This document shows positions 1 through 11,517 of a DNA stretch of 64,000 nucleotides, piece after piece. Within the stretch, counting starts at the first letter, position 1; every line of letters starts with the position of its first letter. The translations under genes and the position numbers were made by a program. The DNA comes from Periconia sp. R9002 (taxonomy: Eukaryota; Ascomycota; Dothideomycetes; Pleosporales; Periconiaceae), in contig JAMAHW010000076.1 of the NCBI GenBank assembly GCA_023627715.1, positions 124,001-188,000 on the forward strand. The letters run 5' to 3'. The notes beneath the pieces are model-generated. The model did not search any database. It was not told the DNA's origin and saw only the letters and a list, made by a program, of their open reading frames with translations.

Positions 1-295
1 TACCTAGATATTACGACGTTCCATCCCGCTTACCCCAAGCAATTCCCTATGTAATCAAGGGCGTTAAATTGTTCATCAATTAATGCTTTCTTTCTATCAT
101 GGATGTTTTACAGCTGAACATTAACTGTTTTCCTTAGAGGAGTGTGGCTGACGCTGTTGCTGTGCCGCGGCTAACGGTGTCTCCGAACCAAAATTAAAAA
201 ATTGCGCAGCTCGCAGCCAGCTGGTATCAACCAAACCAATACCCCAAATAAGTTTAGAATACTACCTCACAAAAACGCAAAGCGCAAACGTATTA

Positions 296-376
296 CCTAC
301 CTACCTACCTGCCTACCTACTTGGGGAAGTAATCCTATTTCCATCGCGGCAATGCTACATACATACATACATACGT
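296..376. repeat. CTAC / CATA tetranucleotide microsatellites
   Basis: A run of CTAC units with one interruption covers about 296-320. A separate CATA run covers about 358-376. Similar CCTA/TAGG tracts recur in other spacers of this window (near 1219, 9600, 52390 and 61390). Confidence 0.85.
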
Positions 377-530
377 ACCGTATGTACCTCAACCTTGCCT
401 CGGATTTATTTTCGGATCTAGGTACCTAAGTAGGTATTCGGAAAAAACGCCTCGGAGACGTTTCGGCCCCGTCCGGGTTCCGGAACGTCCCGTTGTTGTC
501 CGATGTTTTTTGTTCCGCCGTGTATGTGCT

Positions 531-557
531 TGCTGCTGCTGCTGCGGCGGCGGCGGA
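531..557. repeat. CTG/CGG trinucleotide run
   Basis: About five CTG units pass directly into about four CGG units. No credible coding frame covers the run, so it is read as a microsatellite. Confidence 0.8.
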
Positions 558-1328
558 GGCTTGAGGGGGGTTATCTCCGTTTGATGGGGGGTGTGTGTGT
601 GTGGCGTAGGTACTTTTTGGGAGGATGGGGGAAGGGGAACGAGAGAGCGTGGATTGATGGTACATGTATGACAAATCCCCCCTTCGGTCAGTTGGTTAAT
701 ACGAAGAACCGTAGGGAAAAAAAATTGTAGAAAAAAAAAGTGTGTGTGAGGGGGGGGGGGGGGTTTACTAATCACCTACTCACAATTACATACCATTCGT
801 ATCAAATTGGTTGGTATCTCCAGCAGCTGCTTACAAAATAGAAAGATCGCTTATCCTATCCTAAATCGCAACGCGAGCGAATAAAAGAAAGAAATGGGGT
901 AAAGAAGAACCGCTGATCTAAAATCTCTTCCGTGCAAATCTACAATCCACATTTCCACAGGTAGATACGGTAGGAGGTATGTAGATCTATCTAGCAGATC
1001 TTACACCGTACTTAGACTAAAAGTACGATTGATCGCTCATGACAGTAGGCTAGGCTAGACTAGGTAGCGGTCGGTGGACGATCGTTTTGTTTAGTAAGGA
1101 GGTCGACCGTAACATACACAAAGCGTTTGGTTTTTGAACGAACCCTTTTGTAGGCTGTAAATATTGAGATACTTGTAACGTGACGTAAACAAAACGTAAA
1201 CATTCCTCCAGCGTTACTGCCTACCTACCTAAGCATGTGCTACCTCACCTCACCTCCAACATCGTCATGCCCATATAGATACATCAATTGATACCTACAC
1301 ACACCAACCCCCATCCTACCCATCCACT

Positions 1329-2652
1329 ATGCCCTCCCCCACCCCCACACTACCCCTCAAAAACACACGCATCGTCTGCCTATCCGACACGCACAACCAG
1401 ACGCCCAAGCTGCCCAAAGGCGACGTGCTGATCCACGCGGGGGACCTGACGAACCAGGGGAGCTTGTCGGAGATGCAGAGGACGGTGGCGTGGTTGGAAA
1501 GGGCGGATTTCGAGTGCAAGGTGGTGGTTGGTGGTATGTTTTTATTTTCTTTTTTTCTTCTTTGTATTTTGCGGCAGTAGGGGATTTGGTGGGGGGATTT
1601 ATAAGGAGGATGGGTTGCGTGTGGTAGTTTGATATTGATTTGATTTGATGTGACTTGATTTGTGACGATGCTGATTTACAGGGAACCACGACATCACCCT
1701 CGACGAACCCTTTTTCCAAAACCACGGCTCACAATGGAAGTGGCCGCAGCCTCCATCCCCCTCAGCCTGTCGACAACTCCTAACCTGCTCTCCCTCCATC
1801 ACCTACCTAGAACATGAAGCAGCCGCAATCTATCTGACATCACCGGACGGACCGCACACGTGCTTCAAGATCTTCGGGAGCCCGTACTCGCCCAAGAGCC
1901 ATTCTCACGACTGGGCGTTCCAGTACGAGGCAGGACTCGGTGCAGCGAGGCTGTGGGATGCGATCCCAGACGATGCAGATATCGTGGTTACGCATACCCC
2001 GCCCAAAGGGCACAGCGACGAGGCGACCAAGGACGACCGGACAGGCTGCGAGGCTCTGCTGCGAGCACTACATCGAGTACGGCCTATGCTGTCCGTGTGC
2101 GGACATATACACGAAGCACGTGGTGTTGAGCGCCTGCGGTGGAACGTGGAGGAGGACGGCGAAGAACTCGTAACGGAAGCGGAGACGTGGAACGATCCTG
2201 GGGTAGGGAACAAGAAACAATCACTGGTCAATTTGACGGCTGCTGCGGGAGGGCGTCCTTTAGATAATGGGAGCAGGCAGACACGTCAGGCAGTCTTACT
2301 ACAGGGCGATGGTGGTGACATTATGCTTCAGGACCACCGTTTTGGGGGCCAGCCTGGTGAATTAAGAAAAAATCAGCCTATGGTGTTCAAATCAAATATA
2401 CGCCCCGCATGCACAGGAGGCCTCGTCCATGAGGCGGAAGACAAGACGGCACATTGTCAAGTAAGCGATGTCGGGTTGATGACGGGGCCAGAGAAGGCTG
2501 ACAACGTGGAGGCTCATGAGCGGCGGGAGACGGTGGTTATCAATGCCGCGGTTTTGGGCCCCCGGATTCCCGGCAAAGCGATGCAGTTCAATAAACCGAT
2601 TGTCATTGACGTCGCTTTGCCCGTCTGGAGCTTCGAGAAAGACGCAAGATGA
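1329..2652 (+). CDS. Calcineurin-like metallophosphoesterase
   Basis: Predicted metal-dependent phosphoesterase of the fungal calcineurin-like family (MPPED-type). The substrate cannot be told from sequence. Two exons, 1329-1533 and 1682-2652, flank a 148-nt intron with GTATGT donor and ACAG acceptor; joining gives 391 residues. The splice restores the metal-binding GNHD motif (about residues 69-72). Other family motifs are SDTHN near 19-23, HAGD near 36-39, THTPP in the second exon and the late GHIHEARG motif. The ATG at 1329 lies just before the first beta strand, as usual in this family. A final segment ending in a VDVALPVW-like stretch matches the C-terminus common in fungal homologues. 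No signal peptide or membrane segment is evident, so it is probably cytosolic. Confidence 0.9.
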
Positions 2653-5221
2653 TGTAGAAAGGCTGCAAACACCCGCGGGAGACGATGGGAATGGGACGGG
2701 GACGAAGATATCCACAAAGCAGTGTAGGTTAGTGTACAAGCATCGGTGGGCTGGAGCGAGTGAGAGCGTGGTGAAGGGACGGGTCCGGTCAATCAGACCC
2801 TCCCACGTATGTACGAGGTGTGGATGAAGGAGTGGGGACGCGTGAATGTTGGAAGTGTTGTAAGGCTACTAGAAGGCGGGCGCGATTGGCGGTAGTTGAG
2901 GCAGACTTGGTGCCCCGCGCATCACGCCGTCCCCGCACCACGCCATGTCGACCCAGTCCAGCTCGTGATGGCCAGCGACTACTGCAGTCTACGGTCTGGC
3001 ATGCGGGACGGATCGAGTTGATGAGCAGGGTCATGAGTGTCTGCCTGACGATGCAAGCGCCAGCTTTGGCAAAAGGCAAGGCAAGTGATAATTCTCCTCT
3101 GGACCGTATGGGGTATCGCTGCCGGCGCACCTCGTGACAGAGAGATGGAGGGGCATGTCAGGTCCACCACGTCGGGCCGGGGCAGGTCCATGACCATGTG
3201 CGGGCACGCCGTGATGTCTGGCGGTATCGGGATGCGGCGAAGTGGCATCTTGTTCTTTTGGTCAGGTCGTGCAAAAGGGTTTTTGCTACTTAGGGTGCGC
3301 GGGGCATTGGAGCCATTGGCACAGCGGGCGAGGTCACATCATGCCTATCGGCCATGGACTGCCGGGATAACAGATTCTTGTACAGTAGCCGGGCTGCAGG
3401 GGGCTGGAGGCACTGCCTATCACGACACAGCTGGCAGCAGGTCCCAAAACATCGCTGTGCCCGCCTCGCTGGACGATTGGATGTATGTTTCCTAAGCGCT
3501 GTGGATGCGTCTTGGTCTGCAGAAGGGTTGCAGAAAAGGCCACGGGCACCACCGTTCCATTAGTCGTCTATTCTGTAAGAGGACGTGGGTGTGGAGTGTG
3601 CAACTGCGACAGGCCTACAGGGCAGCAGCATGACGATGGCCTACTTTGGACACTCGTTGCGGGCGCCCGGGGCGGCTTGCGCAATTCGATTCCAGAGGGG
3701 CTTAGAGATCAACCATCGTGTGTTCCGTACATGCTCGTCGTCTCTTGGAAGCAGTGGTACCTAGTTAGTGCCAGTGCCATGCATGGTGTAGACGAGGCCG
3801 CGACTGGCTCAGCGAGGCCTGGAGGAGCTGGACTGACGGTGCATGGGCTGGAGAGGGTTAGCAGTGAGTACTTACAGTAGTTAGTAGAGAAGTGATGCGA
3901 TGCGGTGCGTTGGATGCGTCTTGGAGTGGAGTGGAGAGCTGCGTGATGCACTGATGCCGCTTCAGGGACATGGGCTGCAGGGGGGCACACTGTGGCAGGA
4001 GCATTCTGCGTGGTGAGAGGAGGAGCCGGACAGCCCCATTCCCATTCACACAAGCAAACTTGGAGGGGAGGGACAGACGCACCACTTGACTCTTCCTCAA
4101 CTACAGTCCAGTCAGTCCATCCATCAATCAATCAATCCATGAATCAACGCTCCTGTTGAATCAATGCCTGCTCTTCCCTGAGCATCGTCTTCTTCTCTTC
4201 ACCATCCTCTTCTTCTGCTCCCCCCATTTTACCCTCCACCCCCAATCGAATCCCACCAACTCCCGAACCACTCAAGCTCTTACCTTACTGTTGCATACAT
4301 CACTTTAGTACATACATATCTTCGCATACATTAGATTCATCCGCAGCAGCTCCCGCGACCAGGACAGGCTGACCCAGAACGCCCCTCACCGCGACCTGTC
4401 TGACATCCTTCCCATCTCAGCCCGGACAGCTTCATCATCACCTATAATCATCTTCTCTTCACCCTTCTTCTTTTTTCCCTCTTCAGGCACTTGTTGTCTA
4501 ATATCCGACACCCAAACCAGCCACCTTGGATCGTAAGTCCTTTAGTCCGATCGTACGTACGGGGCGCCAATCTAGTCCGCGACGCATACTGTGACGTCTT
4601 CACCGCTCCCTGCGTCACTCGGCCGACCAACAACCTCCATTACCAAAACAAACCCAGGACGCAGCAGTCTTCGAGAGCCTTCGCTGCACTCTCTTCCTGG
4701 CCTTTTTGTTGTTCTGTAATCATACGGGCATTGCTGCTGCTGAATCACCCGTTACTCAGTACGAGCAATACCGTACAATTTTCGTCTCCGGCCTTTTGCC
4801 ACCAACTTCTTTTACCTTCTTCTGAGACGGCCGCCAGGAACCGGCATTCCGACTTACTCAGCACCACCTCTCCATCTCCTGCCAGTCACCTCACTCAATC
4901 TCCACCCTTAAAATCCCTCAACGTCGCAACGACGACGCTGTCTCTCCTTTGCAAAACAACGCCAATTACCCACTTGTGGACCCATCCTTGAACAATTACC
5001 CTTTTCTCTCTTCACCATTGCCACTGGGCTCATCCCAACTAGCCGCAGTACCTGATCGGCAACACGTACCACCGCCACTAAACCAGCATCATCCCCCCAG
5101 AGTTTACACGTGCGCGGGTTACCCGAGCTTCCTCCATTCCACCTCTTTTTATACTTCTTCCACCACCGCCACATTGCTCCCCTCACCTTCACACTAGACC
5201 CCACACCCAACTCGCCCGACA
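2653..5221. other. Intergenic; long leader of the J-domain gene
   Basis: No supported gene in this 2.6-kb spacer. The first half (to about 4100) is fairly GC-rich and has short overlapping open frames on both strands without recognisable domains. From about 4130 to 5221 the sequence is strongly pyrimidine-rich on the plus strand (CTTCTTC and CTCTTC tracts), typical of a fungal promoter and 5' leader. It may include leader introns, but I cannot define them. Confidence 0.6.
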
Positions 5222-6943
5222 ATGGATTTGACACAGATTCCCGATCCGTACAAAGCGCTCGGGGTTCCCAAAGATGCCGATGCAGCCCTCATCAAATCCA
5301 CATATCGCAAACTGGCCCTCAAGTGCCATCCCGACAAGGTCAAGGACGAATCCCTGAAGGCGCAAAAGCAAGAGGAGTTCCACAAGATTCAGCAGGCCTA
5401 CGAAGTCATCGGGGACGAGACCAAGCGCGAACTGTACGACAACACCGTCAGGTTAGAGGCTCTCCAGCGGGAGAAGCTGGCGCGGAATAGGGGTGCTGCA
5501 GACGCTAAACCAGCACGCTACGAGACCCGCACACAGGCACCTGCCGGCTCATCACATCGTTATGATGAGCACAAGACATCATCGCGATCGTATGAAGACC
5601 GGTCAGAACGCTATTACGAGGACCGAGACCGAGCACGCAGGTACGACACATATGAAGCCTACCCCAAGCACACTTCGCCGCGCAGCTCCCGGGAAAAGGA
5701 CATTCCCACGCGCAGCTCGACAGATCGCACGAGATCCGACTACAAGAAATCCCGCGACAAGGATAGTCGTCGGGACAGAAAATTTGTATCGGTGGAAAGC
5801 GACTACGAATCCGACGAGAAAATCCATTATGAAGCTGGGTGGCGGGACCGGACGGAAAAGGCCGCCAAAGGAAAGGAGCAGGACGATGCTCGTAGAGTAG
5901 CCGCAGATGCAAGACGGAGAGCCGAGGAGCGACGGTCTTATGAGGAGACCAAGTACGATCGATATGATCGCCATGATCGCCACGACGACGACATCAAATA
6001 CCGACAGCAAAAGCTCAAGGAGATGGAAAGCTACGCTTCCAACTACATTCGAAGCTCAAAAGCCGAGCCGGAGCGGCCTTCCCCCAGCAGAACCACTTCT
6101 TCGCGAGATGTGCGCCCCGAGTACTACAGCGAAAGAAGCTCGCGACGTGACCCTCGTCGTTCGTCAGCTCGACCCACCAAGGACCGTTTGGCATCATCGT
6201 CTGCCCGTGACCGCAAGATCGAAATCATGGACTGGGAAGATGACCGAAAGATGCCGAGCTTCAAGCAATCGTCGTCGTCGCCAGCCGAGATCCACCTTCC
6301 GTCGCGTGCTGCGCCACAACGTTCGTACACGGAAGCGTCTCGTGAATCTCGCCACGCAGCCGAAGTATCCCCTCCGCCCTCATTCCGCCGTTCGGAGACG
6401 ATGCCTCTACACAGCTCGTCTCGCAGGAAGGAAGCGACACCCATGCGCTCTCCTGCGACCGCTCCTAGTTCCACCCCGTATGTCGCCGTGCCCACAGCAT
6501 CCCCAAGCACTACGAGGAAGGTCTACTCCTACACTCCCGCTGGCGGCGTTCGAGAGGAGACAAACGGTCACCGGACCGTCCTACACGAACCAGGTCGTTT
6601 CCGAGGTCGCTCTCCATCGCCTATTTCGCGACCTCCCATTGGCGCCAACCGACCCGTCGAAGTCTCCCCCAACTACGTGTCATCATCTTCTTCCAAAACG
6701 CCTGCCAAACCCTCGCTCGGCCGCTCCGCCACCATGAACCTAGACGAGCGCGGCCGCCCTCGCTTGTACGGCGAAGTCGGGTCCGATGCGCTCAAGCGCG
6801 AGAATGCGCGGCGTCAGACGAGTTTCTCCCCCGACCAAATCTCGTACGCGTACAGGCCTTCTGGGCCTGAGGATATAAAGTGGGCGCCGCGCAGCCGCGA
6901 GCAGCCACCGTCGTTATCTAGACACCCCACGTCTGTGTATTAG
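5222..6943 (+). CDS. J-domain (DnaJ) co-chaperone with long charged disordered tail
   Basis: Single-exon gene of 573 residues. Residues about 8-75 form a J domain with the HPD tripeptide at 36-38, which stimulates Hsp70 ATPase activity in known family members. There is no Gly/Phe region, zinc-binding domain or class I/II C-terminal domain. The remaining roughly 500 residues are low-complexity, rich in Arg, Ser, Asp, Glu, Tyr and Pro, with many RYD/YED-like and SR-like pairs and a PPSLSRHP-type end. This puts it in the J-protein class III. A nuclear or RNA-linked role is possible from the SR-like composition but is only inference. No membrane segment is seen. The start is the first ATG after a C-rich leader and directly precedes the J domain. 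Confidence 0.9.
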   Translation: MDLTQIPDPYKALGVPKDADAALIKSTYRKLALKCHPDKVKDESLKAQKQEEFHKIQQAYEVIGDETKRELYDNTVRLEALQREKLARNRGAADAKPARYETRTQAPAGSSHRYDEHKTSSRSYEDRSERYYEDRDRARRYDTYEAYPKHTSPRSSREKDIPTRSSTDRTRSDYKKSRDKDSRRDRKFVSVESDYESDEKIHYEAGWRDRTEKAAKGKEQDDARRVAADARRRAEERRSYEETKYDRYDRHDRHDDDIKYRQQKLKEMESYASNYIRSSKAEPERPSPSRTTSSRDVRPEYYSERSSRRDPRRSSARPTKDRLASSSARDRKIEIMDWEDDRKMPSFKQSSSSPAEIHLPSRAAPQRSYTEASRESRHAAEVSPPPSFRRSETMPLHSSSRRKEATPMRSPATAPSSTPYVAVPTASPSTTRKVYSYTPAGGVREETNGHRTVLHEPGRFRGRSPSPISRPPIGANRPVEVSPNYVSSSSSKTPAKPSLGRSATMNLDERGRPRLYGEVGSDALKRENARRQTSFSPDQISYAYRPSGPEDIKWAPRSREQPPSLSRHPTSVY

Positions 6944-7882
6944 CGAATGCATTTCTCGATATACGATGCATGATTGTCTTGTTTCTGGTTTCTTTTTGGA
7001 GTTGAGTCACTAGGGGTTTTTTGGGTCACATCATGTGCGTGCATAGCATCTTTGGGTACGGGTTGGAGTGATTGCACGAGAGCAGCAGAGCAGATACGGA
7101 GAGGGAGAGAGGTGTAGAGAGTGAGACACGAGAGAATAGGTTTAACAATAGGATACCCCCACCCCCGGACCTTGCTTCTGCCGTTAGTAGGTAGCTGTAG
7201 CAATTGGTATTTACATTTTTCTGATATCCCATTTTCACGGAGTTTTTTTTTTAATTTTCTACTATGGGGTTGAGGGATGAGGATCACGCTCTCCCTCCCT
7301 CTTGGGTCTTTTTCTTCTTCTTCTTTACATTGGGTTGGTACTTATTTTAATTCCATTCGTTGTGCACATGGTATGGTATTTAAGATGTATACACATTCGT
7401 TTCTATTTTCTATTTTCTCTCATTGTTCGCATGGTTTAAATTAACGCTGTACGCATGTTTATGTAGTCTCATGTTTTCATGTTATGTATGTATGTAGAAT
7501 AGAATCAACTTGAGAACTTTATCGGATCGATCAAATCAACTTTATCAACTTCTGTCCTCCCTTCAGTTTCCGCGCCCCATGCAGATATAGATACCTCACG
7601 CAAAAAATGCTTCTGTCTATTTCTTCCCTCTTTCCTTGTTCCCGTTCGAAATGGTGTTAGTATTGGAATTCAATGCCTAGTTTGACGTGTTTTGCCATGT
7701 CGTGTTCTGCGGACTGTTCGTGTTGGGTATTGATTTATATAAATATGTAGCTTCAAACTACATATACAAACCACTCAATCCGCTTTTTTTGGTTGTTTGG
7801 AACAGAGATATAATTAAGGGGGGAAGAGATAGAGGGTGCTATAAAGTTCGATGCGTGTTGATTTTTTTTTGGTTCTCTCTCG

Positions 7883-7910
7883 CTGTTGTTGTTGTTGTTG
7901 TTGTTGTTGT
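7883..7910. repeat. GTT trinucleotide microsatellite
   Basis: About nine consecutive GTT units follow a T-run and a CT-rich stretch. The short frames crossing it have no other coding character. Confidence 0.85.
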
Positions 7911-10820
7911 ATTCTTGGTTCAATTGCTGTTTTAGTGTGTATATCAAACTACGTGTGCGTATACACGCCCACTTCCCACCTCCCCCCCCCCCCCTTCTCT
8001 CCTGGATATGAAGAAGAGGAAAAAAAAAAAAGGAGACGATGCCATCACCACCCCTATCCTATCCTTCCTCCCTCTCATCCGACCATCTCTCGTTCATTCC
8101 CCCGTACACACCCTCTCCCCTTCCTCTTCCCGTACCTTTTCTTTGTTGAAAAGCACAGTCTCCGTTACGCAACACAACACAAACAAAAGAATAAAAAGTG
8201 AAACGGGGAAAATGAAACACGCCCGTTTTATGTACGTCTTGATGATTATATGGATGGACGGATGGACGGATGGGATGTGGATGTAGGTATAGCTGTAGGA
8301 GTGCTAGGGAGAGGAGTGGGGAAGGGGGGTTTAGGGGTACAGAGAGGGGTGTGTGTAGGGTGAGGATATGGAAGGATATGTTGGGCTGGAGTTTAGGGGG
8401 AGGGGGAGAGGAGGGGGCGGATTTTAAAGGGGAGTATAAGAGAAAGGGGGGAAGAAGGAGAAGAATCCCTCAAGATAAGATTGCCCAAAAAAAAATGTAC
8501 GACGTTTAGCTCTCTGCTAAGAACGGAAGAATAAAGCCATTTTTAGAAACTTCGAATTTCTATCAGAACCAGAAAAAAGGAGGTTGATAAACAACGAACT
8601 CCTCATACCGGGCGTAAGCCCAACCATCAACCGGGAACCACTTGTCGCTCCCTGAGTCCAGACCACATTTCTGTCTATCCTGTTCTAATTCTCTTCTCTT
8701 ATTCCTCTTCTTACCTACGCATCTGAGCACCTCTGCGTACACGGAGACCGCAGCTAAGCCAGCCTACCACTCACCAACTACTGAGATACGGTTACGCCGT
8801 AAACCCATACCCAAGACCCCCTCCCCACTCCCCCTCCCATTCTCAAATGAACTCGTAAACGCGTGCGTGCAACACACCCAGCCGATCCAATCAAGTGGTA
8901 AACTTTCCACGAATGGGCCTGGATCGTCTCGGGGGGTTCACAAAGTTTGTTCAGGTATCCGTGCAAGTCCGCAACGGTTGTGCGGGTAAGAAAGGGGAGT
9001 GGGGGGGATGGTAAAGTTTAAGGGGGGAAAGTCAATTGGCGTGCGTCACGCAGTGATTGGTGATGATGTATGCTGTTGTTGGGAGTTGTGAGGTGCAGGA
9101 TTGATGTGGAAAGGATGTAAGTTGGTGATGGCAAGAATGGAAAGGGTTTTGCCATGTGTGCCGTGGGCGAGGTGGCAGTGTAGATGGAGAGCTATTCGCA
9201 CTTGCTCCCCGTTTACCAGTCCAACTCCTTGAGAGAGATGATGCAAAGGATGACTTGCGCTAGGTGAATACGTGCGAATACGTTTAACCCTTGGTACACG
9301 GCCATTTTGAAAGTACGAGTGCGATATCGCCTTGTTGGACAAGTGACTCGCTTCAAGATTCATATGCCAAAAGAGTAAGTGGAACCGGGCTCGATTGTTA
9401 CTCTGCTTCTACTTCGAGGTTGAGGTTTGTGGAGACTCGGCCAGGTGTTCAGAACGACCCTGATACAAGTTGATTGAGGGCAGTGGGACCAGGCCACGCG
9501 GTCTCCGCTCTAGCGTCTTCACAGCAGCACGCAGCATGTCGCAGGATGGACATTACAACAACAACATCTGTTTCGAGCCGTTGACAGCATAGATATGTAC
9601 CTAGGTAGGTAGATGGTGTGATAGCGGCCGTGATTTTACGTATGATGGCGATGAGTGAGCATTTGTACACCAAGCCGCTACTAGGGCCCGGCGTTGTGAT
9701 ACAACAGGACTAGCGTAACGTTCACATCAGCATAAAACACGCCTAGACGGGCCGTGTTACATGACACCAATATGGCGCCTATAGAAAAGGCAACATCATC
9801 AAACCAGAAAAACAAAACGAGATATGCTCGATAGCCACAAGAGCTCGAAAAGCCGTGGTCAGCAAGTTTTGCACGAGCTGAAAGCCGTGGGGACCGCGGA
9901 AGCAAGTCCGCTGAATAATGGCGGGCTAATGATTGCGCCACGCGTTGGATGGATCGCGACCAGAGGTCCGGAGACGGGGTCGGCTAGTGGAGACACGGCG
10001 TCTCAGCTTGTGAGGATGGAGCGCAAAAGAAGTAGAAAAAAAGAAAGGCGACGCGAGAAAGAAGAAGTAAAAAAAAACAAGAATGCAAAAATTTTGAGGG
10101 TATACTAGAGCGACGAAAATTCCGGAGGCTGGAGAGGTGGGCCAATGATTGGAGGACCCGAGGGAGGGAAATGACTCGGGGGCAGGGCGTGATTGGCCGC
10201 AGTCATCATGTCACGTAGCGCCATAGCATGTCTGGGTAACGTCGATGGATGGATTCGATAGGGCTCACGGTCGAGTGCAGATGGAGAATGGAATGCACAT
10301 AGACAGGCAGCAGCAAGCCAACAATGCAAAAGCATGTATGTAGCTATCCGTGAGGTGGTGAAGAAAAAGCAAGCGTGCATGCGCTAGCTGGAGCCGCAAC
10401 GTCGATCAACGGGAATCATCCAAAATGATGGTGGTGGGTGCACCTTTGGCGAAGGTTTGCGATACAGAGTCGTGGGGTCCGCTTGCATCCGGCCTGCGTG
10501 GATCTGCATCGATACCGCACCCAACGCGTTTGAGAGGCCGTGAAGCCTTCGTGATGGGAAATCATGGTCACTCAGCAAATATGGCTACGACGCGAGCGAA
10601 CAGGTAGAGTAGACCGGTCAACAGCGCGTAGCCGTGGTATCGCTGCCTGTCGCTTGTGTGGTTGGATCAACGCGACCGGCGCGTGGGGTCATGGAACAGG
10701 CAGCGTGTTTTTCGTAGGCATCATCCCTCCGCGGGTCGTGTGGTAGTAAGTAAACGCGCGTATTATCTGCTACCGTCATGGCCCGGAAAAGAGGAATGGA
10801 GATAGAAAGAGAGATGAGTA

Positions 10821-10839
10821 GATGATGATGATGATGATG
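10821..10839. repeat. GAT trinucleotide microsatellite
   Basis: Six GAT units lie in a purine-rich intergenic stretch, with no coding frame supported around them. Confidence 0.8.
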
Positions 10840-11517
10840 GAGGAAGTGAGTAGGTAGGCAGGTACCGTAGTGAGGCGGTGTTGGAAAGGGCTAGCGGGTA
10901 CATGTATCTATGTTTCCGTTTCAGGAGGAAAGGAAATTCGTGGCGTCGACATGGCACTCCGATTTCTTTCCCTTGCGGGCCCATGGCCGACTGTTGATGG
11001 CTTTTGTGCGTGTCATGTCATGGACATTGGATGATGGGTCGTTGGCAACATGTTTCTGCGCGTCTTCCCTCGTAGAAGTGTGGGAGTGTCGCGGCAGTAG
11101 GCTGTCTGAGTGTCCATGTTCACACATGGCCCCTGCGCGAATAGGCAGGCCCGTGCGCACATCGCCAAGGCCTCCTCTCGCTAGAGCCCAATTAATGATA
11201 AAAGGGACATTCTCTTACATAGCCGCGCAGCCCACACTCTCCGAACCAGAGAACTCCCGGGGCCACATTCACCCACCCACCACCTCACCACTCCCTTAGT
11301 CAGCACCCCCATCCCTCTCACGTGCAGCACCCTCCGTCTCTCACGTGATTGTCCATACTACACTACCCAGAACAACGCCCATCTCTGCTTGACGTCTAAC
11401 TCTCCGCTCTTGCATGACAATTGATTCGATGGCTCGCCTGGCTGGCGCGTGCAATAATTTTTAATTCGTCGTGGGCCTTGCGCGTGTCGCTCCACACAAA
11501 ACACAACACTACACAAC

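Larger units (their letters stand above)
1..1328. other. Intergenic, simple-repeat rich, no gene seen
   Basis: I see no convincing gene here. The stretch holds tetranucleotide tracts (CTAC and CATA repeats near 296-376), a CTG/CGG trinucleotide run, GT runs and a G homopolymer near 750-763. Open frames in it are short, low in complexity and mostly lack ATG starts. The last few hundred bases probably contain the promoter and leader of the phosphoesterase gene that follows. Confidence 0.6.
6944..11517. other. Long gene-poor spacer (4.6 kb)
   Basis: I find no supportable gene on either strand. The spacer holds homopolymer and purine-rich runs, a GTT microsatellite near 7883-7910, a GAT run near 10821-10839 and TAGG/CCTA tetranucleotides near 9598-9612. 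Open frames are short and mostly begin at non-ATG codons. The last 350 bases contain pyrimidine-rich sequence and repeated CACGTG-like CTCACGTG words (near 11315-11347), probably part of the MOT1 promoter. Confidence 0.55.

Noticed and set aside
2789..4131. Several overlapping open frames on both strands downstream of the phosphoesterase
   Set aside because: None has a known domain or a convincing ATG context, and they overlap each other on both strands. They are read as chance frames in GC-rich spacer.
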